A stretch of DNA of 12,823 nucleotides from Ectocarpus siliculosus. Lineage: Eukaryota; Sar; Phaeophyceae; Ectocarpales; Ectocarpaceae. Below the pieces are notes generated by a model that had not been told where the DNA came from, made no database searches, and saw only the letters and a program-made list of their open reading frames with translations. This document shows, one piece after another, positions 8,985 to 12,823 of the stretch. How positions within the stretch are numbered: the first letter of the stretch is position 1; each line of letters starts with the position of its first letter. The stretch spans positions 2,169,687 through 2,182,509 of the forward strand of contig FN649729.1 of NCBI GenBank assembly GCA_000310025.1. Direction: 5' to 3'. A program made the position numbers and the translations under genes.

Positions 8985-9822
8985 GGTTCAGCTTCGGCGG
9001 GCGCGGCATGAAGCCGCTGGCGATCGCCACCGGGGAGTTCGGGCAGAAGTGGATGGCGTGTTCGGGGGAGCGGCGCGCGGCCGGCTCAAGGTTTTCCCCG
9101 GGGCTGGGGTCGCCGAAGGCCGTGGCGGAGAGGCTGGGCGGGAGGCTCGGCGTCCACACGGTAGAGGTTATCCCGCACACGGCGGAGGGCATCTGCGCGG
9201 GGCAGCTCGACGGGGGCGGGGGCGTCTGCTTGGTGCACTGTAAGGTGGGTGCGCGGGTGGGGAGCGAGGTTTTGTGTTTAGGACAGGCGTGCCGAAGATG
9301 AACTGCCTGGTTCTCGTGGAGGTGAAAGGCCGCGCAGGTTGAAGGAGTTTCGAAGCTCGGTGCCGCGCTGCCGCTGTGATTGATTGCGTCGGCGCAAAAG
9401 CGCCGTTCCGACGTGCGGGATTTCTATTGCGCTGGGCCAAATCGGTGGAGAAGGCTTGACGTTTGTTCGGCGCAGCTTGCTTAAGATTTTTGTGTTTACT
9501 TGCTGCGTGCCCCCCTGTTTGACGTTGGTAAGCGCAAGTGTGCGGTCGTCCCGCTTTGTCGTATTTCACCTTTGCGTGCCCTCCTGTTGCATACCATGGT
9601 ACGCTGTATGCGCATACGCATCTTCGCGCCGCCCTGTTCCATACCCACATTGCATACATGTGCAAGTGTGTGTGTCCCGTGCACTGACCGTATGCGCATG
9701 TATGCGTGTGCCATTTGCAGGTGTGGCCGTCCCGAGGGACCGTCGACATCACCGTACGCTCCAGCGACGCCAAGCTGGCCGAGGCCGCCGCCGCCTTCGC
9801 CAAGACCGCCGTTTCGCAATAG
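751..9822 (+). CDS. AP4E1: AP-4 adaptor complex large subunit epsilon, 5'-partial, 13 exons
   Basis: Epsilon is one of the two large subunits of AP-4 (epsilon, beta4, mu4, sigma4), an Arf1-recruited, clathrin-independent coat at the trans-Golgi network that sorts transmembrane cargo (established for the family). Exons, each joined in frame by GT-AG: 751-902, 1291-1473, 1714-1936, 2460-2594, 3564-3671, 4238-4413, 5590-5749, 6407-6589, 6863-6907, 7135-7244, 7524-7770, 8234-9244 (start uncertain), 9721-9822. The joined frame gives about 944 residues plus stop. Residues 1-~400 are the adaptin alpha-solenoid with the large-adaptin signature [15 protein letters not shown] at 26-40. They follow plant and animal epsilon block by block, for example [16 protein letters not shown] and [12 protein letters not shown]. 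The hinge holds KVWGRP, LFGG (598-601) and VDLLDF (667-672), which match the epsilon hinge rather than alpha, gamma or delta. The end (about 840-944) resembles the animal epsilon ear platform. The start codon and roughly 400 N-terminal residues are outside the window. Family confidence is high; the exon 12 start is the weak point. Confidence 0.93.
903..1290 (+). other. Intron between exons 1 and 2
   Basis: This is a GT-AG intron of 388 bases. A T-rich block (about 911-962) lies near the donor and C-runs lie near the acceptor (1247-1254, 1276-1284). No gene is seen in it on either strand. Confidence 0.85.
1291..1473 (+). CDS. AP4E1: AP-4 epsilon exon 2 (trunk)
   Basis: The first base completes a Ser codon, then [20 protein letters not shown] and [18 protein letters not shown] follow, ending in [12 protein letters not shown]. 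This is the adaptin 'xxNxGxAxxYECxR' helix seen in all large adaptins. The acceptor CCCCTGACAG follows a C-rich tract. The donor is AA|GTGAGT, close to consensus, splitting the final Lys codon. Confidence 0.95.
1714..1936 (+). CDS. AP4E1: AP-4 epsilon exon 3 (trunk)
   Basis: The first G completes Lys, then [38 protein letters not shown] and a segment ending DSFWRQ follow. The CLEDPD-TLKRKT-LLY-MTN block is nearly identical to plant AP-4 epsilon as I recall it and is the strongest single identifier of the gene. The donor CAG|GTGATG is in phase 0. Confidence 0.95.
1937..2459 (+). other. Intron between exons 3 and 4
   Basis: A 523-base GT-AG intron with no recognisable gene. It ends in the trinucleotide repeat that takes the place of the pyrimidine tract. 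Confidence 0.85.
2412..2459 (+). repeat. (G/C)TG-type trinucleotide repeat at the exon 4 acceptor
   Basis: About 15 GTG/CTG-type triplets run directly into the CAG acceptor of exon 4. The purine G at every third position replaces the usual uninterrupted pyrimidine tract. Confidence 0.85.
2460..2594 (+). CDS. AP4E1: AP-4 epsilon exon 4 (trunk)
   Basis: Encodes [17 protein letters not shown], then [18 protein letters not shown] and AHNLMQ, in phase 0 at both ends. It matches the epsilon block 'CVELAEQFAPSNQWFIQIM-KVF-HAGD'. The acceptor lies at the end of a CTG/GTG repeat rather than behind a conventional pyrimidine tract. Confidence 0.95.
2595..3563 (+). other. Intron between exons 4 and 5 (969 bp)
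   Basis: GT-AG intron with no gene that I can support on either strand; the frames in it lack family resemblance and cross no plausible splice chain. Its 3' third contains a local duplication (3355-3544). Confidence 0.8.
3355..3544 (+). repeat. Local direct duplication (~60-75 bp, two diverged copies)
   Basis: Copy one (about 3355-3414) and copy two (about 3471-3544) share the order GTTTTCCT-CTCCCCAT, a GGTTTG/GGTTTA T-rich tract, then GGGCTGCTGC-CGC-TCG. Copy one carries TTTGTTTTGTCAG, an acceptor-like end; copy two has TCCG in its place. Confidence 0.75.
3564..3671 (+). CDS. AP4E1: AP-4 epsilon exon 5 (trunk, 36 codons)
   Basis: Encodes [20 protein letters not shown], then [16 protein letters not shown], in phase 0 at both ends, and contains no Met. 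It matches the epsilon block 'LIAEGFGEDD-AD-LR-SAVESYL-L'. The acceptor is CCATCGTAG and the donor CTG|GTAATG. The exon was found by continuity of the family alignment between exons 4 and 6. Confidence 0.93.
3918..4185 (+). repeat. Minisatellite, 79-82 bp unit, ~3.3 copies
   Basis: The units begin at CATGCTTCTC (3918, 3997, 4079), and a partial fourth begins at 4161. Each contains GAGAGCACC, TATCCATA, GTAGGACCTGGCGC and TTCTTGTAGATACCCA. Adjacent units 2 and 3 differ at only a few positions. The array lies in the intron just before exon 6. Minus-strand open frames across it are a by-product of the repeat. Confidence 0.92.
4238..4413 (+). CDS. AP4E1: AP-4 epsilon exon 6 (trunk)
   Basis: Encodes [20 protein letters not shown], then [16 protein letters not shown] and [15 protein letters not shown]. 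The WVLGEYG motif is shared by AP-1, AP-2 and AP-4 large subunits. The start at 4238 follows CGAGCAG; an AG three bases upstream would add one Gln that family members lack. The donor GG|GTGAGT is strong and is also the first unit of the repeat array that fills the next intron. Confidence 0.93.
4411..5500 (+). repeat. Decayed tandem array, ~57 bp unit, ~19 copies, filling the exon 6-7 intron
   Basis: An anchor resembling GGGGAGTGAATT recurs near 4411, 4481, 4531, 4590, 4651, 4705, 4761, 4831, 4897, 4947, 5007, 5061, 5112, 5177, 5222, 5283, 5347, 5395 and 5451. Between anchors the order is usually TTTCGGACGTGG, CACGTGCTAC and CATCTAGCACGGGTTG. Spacing is 45-70 bases with many substitutions. The first unit overlaps the exon 6 donor. 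Confidence 0.85.
5590..5749 (+). CDS. AP4E1: AP-4 epsilon exon 7 (trunk)
   Basis: The first C completes Gly, then [33 protein letters not shown] and [12 protein letters not shown] follow. This matches the epsilon segment with S-DLQQRA-E and IPLDASCEDIE. A CT-rich microsatellite (about 5529-5551) supplies the pyrimidine tract upstream of TTTGTCAG. The donor is GAG|GTAGGC, phase 0. Confidence 0.94.
5750..6406 (+). other. Intron between exons 7 and 8
   Basis: A 657-base GT-AG intron. A short repeated motif GACCAATGAA occurs at about 5807-5816 and 5971-5980 within weakly similar surroundings. The 3' part is the tetranucleotide microsatellite. No gene seen. Confidence 0.8.
6197..6400 (+). repeat. 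CATC/GCAT tetranucleotide microsatellite
   Basis: Interrupted CATC units run for about 200 bases, with a pure GCAT block near 6310-6332, ending six bases before the exon 8 acceptor. The frames on both strands here are simply the repeat read as His-Pro-Ser or Met-Asp-Gly peptides. Confidence 0.95.
6407..6589 (+). CDS. AP4E1: AP-4 epsilon exon 8 (end of trunk, start of hinge)
   Basis: Encodes [20 protein letters not shown], the last recognisable trunk helix of epsilon ('DKDLSFLN-YI-QAIE-GA' in plants). An acidic, Gly-rich linker follows, with EDSDDEE and GGAGGGSS, ending HPSQ. Acceptor CCGGCAG, donor CAG|GTGCGT, phase 0 at both ends. The linker marks the change from folded trunk to disordered hinge. 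Confidence 0.9.
6863..6907 (+). CDS. AP4E1: AP-4 epsilon exon 9 (15 codons, hinge)
   Basis: A 45-base exon encoding [15 protein letters not shown], phase 0 at both ends. It has a good acceptor (CCTTCGTTTCAG) and donor AAG|GTATGG. Its length is a multiple of three, so skipping would keep the frame. Sequence conservation here is low; the call rests on splice signals and phase. Confidence 0.75.
7135..7244 (+). CDS. AP4E1: AP-4 epsilon exon 10 (hinge)
   Basis: Encodes an Ala/Pro/Ser-rich segment, [20 protein letters not shown], then a stretch ending ADIFASGP. The donor AG|GTACGT leaves two bases of an Arg codon. The upstream intron holds a run of 15 C (7092-7106). The exon supplies the correct phase for the diagnostic [12 protein letters not shown] in exon 11. 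Confidence 0.82.
7524..7770 (+). CDS. AP4E1: AP-4 epsilon exon 11 (WGRP motif, Gln/Ala/Gly-rich hinge)
   Basis: The exon opens (R)[15 protein letters not shown], which parallels plant epsilon 'LRLDGVKQKWGRP' and animal 'KKVWGRP' as I recall them. It continues with Gln repeats ([14 protein letters not shown]), poly-Ala and Gly-rich sequence, and ends APSQ. The acceptor TTACTTTTAG is good. The donor used here is CAG|GTGCGG (phase 0). A closer match to consensus, GTGAGT, lies seven bases downstream at 7778 but would shift the frame. Confidence 0.87.
7771..8233 (+). other. Intron between exons 11 and 12, 3' boundary uncertain
   Basis: Contains two acceptor-like sites better than the chosen one by pyrimidine content: TTTGGTCAG ending at 8056 and TTTTTGTTGTAG ending at 8169. 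A near-identical 15-base motif, CCAAGAAAATCTTGT, occurs at 8108-8122 and 8189-8203. Confidence 0.6.
8234..9244 (+). CDS. AP4E1: AP-4 epsilon exon 12 (hinge and first part of ear platform)
   Basis: Encodes [19 protein letters not shown] and LFGG, equivalent to plant 'DPEKQRLAASLFGG'. VDLLDF (residues 667-672 of the joined protein), VDLLGV and LDDFLGG follow in a Ser/Ala/Gly-rich hinge with a 10-Ala run (8954-8983). The end is compact: [11 protein letters not shown] (from 840), [10 protein letters not shown] (878-887), CLVHCK (906-911). This tail resembles the C-terminus of animal AP-4 epsilon. The start is uncertain: 8057, 8234 and 8249 are all phase-0 acceptors for the exon 11 donor. I chose 8234 because residues upstream look intron-like (FICFCC). 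The acceptor with the best pyrimidine tract (exon start 8170) is out of phase. The end at AAG|GTGGGT is firm. Confidence 0.85.
8954..8983 (+). repeat. Coding (GCG)10 run, poly-alanine
   Basis: Ten pure GCG codons encode ten Ala immediately before the GFSFGGRG segment of the AP-4 epsilon hinge. A shorter Ala run lies at about 8812-8832. Both are expansion-prone coding microsatellites. Confidence 0.95.
9245..9720 (+). other. Intron between exons 12 and 13
   Basis: A 476-base GT-AG intron. The 3' half is rich in alternating ATGCGCAT-like and GTGTGT stretches. Minus-strand frames across it have no recognisable protein features. Confidence 0.85.
9721..9822 (+). CDS. AP4E1: AP-4 epsilon exon 13 (end of ear platform, stop)
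   Basis: Encodes [19 protein letters not shown], then [14 protein letters not shown] and a TAG stop at 9820-9822. It joins CLVHCK of exon 12 in phase 0 and matches the animal epsilon end 'LLHCRV...FRSS' followed by a final amphipathic helix. The acceptor is CCATTTGCAG. Confidence 0.9.
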   Translation: MWPSRGTVDITVRSSDAKLAEAAAAFAKTAVSQ

Positions 9823-10183
9823 CATGTAGTATGTATCGCCCCGTGAGAGAGATCAACGACGCGTTCCCTCCACAAGAGCAGCGTTTTGCGCCACACCGCG
9901 ACGGCGGGGACACGGACCCGCGCACAGCGCTCTCTGTTGACATCTCTGGTGTGTTTTTGCGCGCACGCACACACACGCGCACGCACGCCGTGTGCTAGCT
10001 AATTGTTGTGTTGCGGCGGCGAAAAGAGAGAGACTGTGGCTTCTTGGTTGACTATTGTGTTTCGTGCCTATGTTGGGGAAGGGGTTGCTCTCGACATCGA
10101 CCGATCGATCGTGTGGGTATACAGCAGTACTATCGTACGTCCACCATGTTTTGCATTCGTGGTTTTTTGTTGTGTTATTTTTT

Positions 10184-10221
10184 GGCCGCGTCTCGATTTT
10201 GGGGCCGCGTCTCGATTTTGG
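10184..10221 (+). repeat. 19-bp tandem duplication, 2 copies
   Basis: GGCCGCGTCTCGATTTTGG is repeated exactly, head to tail, at 10184-10202 and 10203-10221. Confidence 0.95.
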
Positions 10222-10560
10222 GTTCTTTGGTGGTGAGTAGTATCGTTCGGTGTTTCATGCTCTGTGGGTGAATTTGGAGTGCGAACACGTTCTCCGGTGT
10301 GTGAAAAGTTTTCGCGGCTCGAAGACGCTTGGCGTTTCATTCGGGCTGGTATTTGCAATGCGCGCGCCGTTCCTCTGGCTCAGGCTGGTTGAAAATTCTT
10401 TGGCGAAGTGACAATAGCGTGGGTGCTTGCCTCTTGACAATGTTGAGTTCTTCGAAAACAAGCGTATGCGTGCATGGGTGGTTGCTGGGGGAGCCGCCCC
10501 GATGCTTTTGCTGGGCAACGAAAGGGTGGGTCCAGGTGAGCCGGTTCTCCTGTTTCCAAG

Positions 10561-10606
10561 TGAGTGCCGCGTGATCGGGCGACTGAGTGCCGCATGATCG
10601 GGCGGC
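10561..10606 (+). repeat. 23-bp tandem duplication, 2 copies
   Basis: TGAGTGCCGC-TGATCGGGCG occurs at 10561-10583 and 10584-10606, with substitutions at the G/A in the middle and at the second-last base. Confidence 0.9.
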
Positions 10607-11486
10607 GCTGGTCACGCGTCCGGGAAAACGAAAGACTCGTGCATGTCCATGCTCAACTGGCACGAATTTTCGTGTCCATGCATGTACGTAGGCTGGCTCG
10701 AACGTCTCATTTTCTCCGAAAACACCTCCGACCTTCTGAAAGACCCTCCCAGGAACTCTTGCGAGAAAAAAAAAAATGGTGACAAATCGCTGCTGGACGT
10801 TTGTTTTGATCGACTCTTCAACCACCGTGGGCGAGCGCTACCGTTCGAATTCTTCAGTCGCTCTACAGTTGGGTGTGGGCATGTGGTTGCCAGGGCAACC
10901 CTTGAGGACTGCGGGTGAAGGCGTCGTTGGCCGAGGTGGTGGTGCCCAAAGCTCATTTTCGTGTCCTTCGCCCAAACCCGAAGTAAACTAGTGCTGTAGA
11001 CTAAATGCCCTCAGCTACTGTCGCCTACAGTACACGTGTGTGCCCGTCCAACTTTGTCTGGCGCCGTTCGACGCACCTGTTTGCTGGATGAGCCGGGGTT
11101 AAAGAGAAGGAGGGTCCCACACAAGTGTCTCTGTTTCGGTTTCGATTTCATGCTCCAGCTCTCCTCTCGTGCGGTGCGTACTTGCGTGTTTATATCACGA
11201 AATGAAGAGGGTTCAGCACGTCGACAGTGAACTCGAACTGTACTCACGACCAGGGGCAAGGATTTTGCCCCGCCCACCCCCCAATGGGCGGGCGGCCACA
11301 GCGTGACGGGTGTTTGAAGACGAAGAAGGTTATGGTGGGTGTTTCGAGCTCCTTTCATGCTCTCGAAGTGGGCGACGGTGTGGGTTATTTTCTATCCACC
11401 AGGGACGATGAGAGAAACAAACCGAAATATGATCACGAATGGACGATACGAGTAAATAGTTGGAAGCCACCGCTGCCTCGATAAGA

Positions 11487-11551
11487 TACTGTAGTACGGG
11501 CCTCGCTCGTGCGATACAGTACCTAATTGTGCGTCCCGTGCTGTGCGGGAC
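11487..11551. repeat. Pair of short inverted repeats (hairpin-forming)
   Basis: TACTGTA (11487-11493) pairs with TACAGTA (11515-11521). GTCCCG (11533-11538) pairs with CGGGAC (11546-11551) over a seven-base loop. The stems are short; function is not implied. Confidence 0.6.
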
Positions 11552-12407
11552 TGAGCCCGGAGTAACCGCGAAATACTGACGATGGCAGCTACGGTACGTG
11601 TTAATACTCTCGGTGAAAACAACCCAGAAAGCAACTGAAAAAGCTGACATAGTCTAGGCGACCACAGTTCGGTCGTTTCTCCACTGTACGTACCGGATGA
11701 CAGCCGGGCACCAGATGAGAACGATTATTCCCATCCTTGGCGAGCAAAAAATAATAATCGTCTTCGTGCTACTTGCAGACGTCTTCTTCACTTCGTACCG
11801 CAGATGTCACACACAACCCACCAGCGCTTTGACTCGTGGGCCCCCACAGAAGGTCAACTCGCTTCACGCACGAGTTAGCTCGCTGTGGAATTGGTAGGTA
11901 AGTACATAGAGCACAGAGAGAAAAAACAGGTACGGCGTGCCTACCTACGCTATTGCTCTCTCTCCCCATGCCGAGGCACAGGACACGGCCGTTTGGTTTC
12001 GCCGCTACGGCGGAGGCTGTTGGAGATTGGTATCGTCGGAAGGCGGTGCCCATCACCGAGCGTTGGTTATCGTGGTTGTTATGCACACTGTAGTTATACG
12101 TACTTTTTGTGGGATTGTGCGTGCATGGTGTGTTTCGCGGGTATGCATGTGTGGTGCATTTTTGTGGGTTCTAGAGTCGTCTGGTGCAAGCATGTAATGA
12201 CCATTTCTAGGTACAAAATCGAGCCTTTCCGGGTTGCCACCAGTAATCTCGGATTTGAGACGCATCTAGATTTCGGAACGAAATCGAGAAGAGTCAGATA
12301 TTCCAGAAAGGATGTTGGAAAATGACCCCACCTAGTTCAGTCCCCCTTTTCTCTCCCGAAATACGCCGGAGCTATCGAGGAGAAGGGATATATTTGAGAG
12401 TCGTAAC

Positions 12408-12823
12408 ATGCCGCCTCGCAACACGCGGCGCGCCACGGCGGCGGCTTCGGCGGCTGCTTCTCCTACAACGGCTTCCTCAGCGGCGGCGCCTTCTTCCTCA
12501 GCGGCTGCTGCCCCGGCGGCGGCTGCCGCGGCCCCAGCGGCTGCCAGCGCGCCGATGGGACCGCTTTCCCCGCCTCCACCTGGGCTGCCTCCCCGGCCCG
12601 ACCGCCAGACGGCCGCGTTTGTGGACGCGACCACGGCGGCCTACGCTCTGCCGTGCTACACGGCGCTGGTGCCGGGAGCCGGGGCAACGCTGGACCTTGG
12701 GCGGGTGTTCGACCGCAACCGGCTCGGTTGCGATCAGGGCACTGTGGAGGAGTTGGTCCTCCGTTTGGGTGAGGTGGCCACTCGGCTGCCGCCCCTTGCC
12801 GGGGCGGAGACCTACACGGCAGT
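12408..12823 (+). CDS. Unidentified ORF, 3'-partial (runs off window)
   Basis: The frame is open from ATG 12408 for 138 codons to the window end. It starts MPPRNTRRATAAASAAAS, continues as Ala/Ser/Pro-rich low complexity to about residue 60, then becomes varied: RQTAAFVDATTAAYALPCY, LDLGRVFDRNRLGCDQG, TVEELVLRLGEVATRLPPL. The ATG has A at -3, and a TATATTT lies at 12389-12395. I do not recognise the family. A basic, Pro/Ala-rich start followed by a helical segment would fit a retroelement gag, but no LTR or zinc knuckle is visible. A nuclear cellular protein is equally possible. The opposite strand also has an open frame (12332-12634), which is low-complexity throughout and less convincing. 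Confidence 0.5.
   Translation, partial: MPPRNTRRATAAASAAASPTTASSAAAPSSSAAAAPAAAAAAPAAASAPMGPLSPPPPGLPPRPDRQTAAFVDATTAAYALPCYTALVPGAGATLDLGRVFDRNRLGCDQGTVEELVLRLGEVATRLPPLAGAETYTA

Larger units (their letters stand above)
9823..12407. other. 3' UTR and intergenic region without a recognisable gene
   Basis: The AP-4 epsilon 3' UTR must begin here, but no canonical AATAAA marks its end. The longest frames (for example minus strand 10337-10825 and plus strand 11885-12325) show no conserved motif and no splice chain. The region contains short tandem and inverted repeats, listed separately. Confidence 0.65.

Noticed and set aside
8151-9192. Long minus-strand open frames (8151-8834 and 8614-9192) of about 190-230 codons
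   Set aside because: They mirror the GC-rich, low-complexity + strand exon 12, read as Pro/Arg/Ala-rich shadows, and have no family resemblance.
9168-9986. Minus-strand open frame of 272 codons
   Set aside because: It crosses the exon 12 end, an intron and exon 13 of the well-supported + strand gene and has no conserved motif.
12028-12034. TGGTATC as a retroelement primer-binding site
   Set aside because: Only seven bases fit the initiator-tRNA form, no CA-terminated LTR end precedes it, and no second LTR is in the window.
9823-12407. tRNA or other structured RNA genes
   Set aside because: Short hairpins were seen at 10885-10900 and 11487-11551, but no cloverleaf with A and B boxes or other recognisable RNA fold.

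Overview
The window is nuclear DNA from an intron-rich eukaryote. It is GC-rich in the exons, with GT-AG introns of about 230-1200 bp that are full of simple repeats. Intron density, Ala/Gly/Gln-rich low-complexity coding stretches and the repeat load suit a stramenopile, most likely a brown alga. That assignment is inference; no taxon-specific marker was seen.

Almost all of the left three quarters (751-9822, + strand) is one gene: the large subunit epsilon of the AP-4 adaptor complex. I could chain 13 exons with matching phases from within the alpha-solenoid trunk to the stop codon, giving about 944 residues. The N-terminal third of the trunk lies upstream of the window. The trunk (exons 1-8) is followed by a long disordered hinge with the WGRP and LFGG motifs of AP-4 epsilon. 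A small C-terminal platform-type ear, split over the last two exons, ends the protein. AP-4 epsilon pairs with beta4, mu4 and sigma4 in a non-clathrin coat at the trans-Golgi network.

The introns carry most of the unusual structure. These are a ~606 bp imperfect foldback element (68-673) upstream of the first visible exon, and a (G/C)TG repeat serving as a 3' splice region (2412-2459). There is also a local duplication with a decoy acceptor (3355-3544), a 79-82 bp minisatellite (3918-4185) and a decayed ~57 bp tandem array of about 19 units. The first unit of that array is the real 5' splice site of exon 6 (4411-5500). A CATC/GCAT microsatellite (6197-6400) runs up to the exon 8 acceptor. The 5' end of exon 12 is ambiguous, with three phase-compatible acceptors.

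From 9823 to 12407 I find no convincing gene, only short tandem and inverted repeats and the expected 3' UTR. From 12408 to the window end a new + strand reading frame opens and runs off the edge. It starts with an Ala/Ser/Pro-rich tail and continues into non-repetitive sequence. It is unidentified; a retroelement gag or an unrelated cellular gene are both possible.
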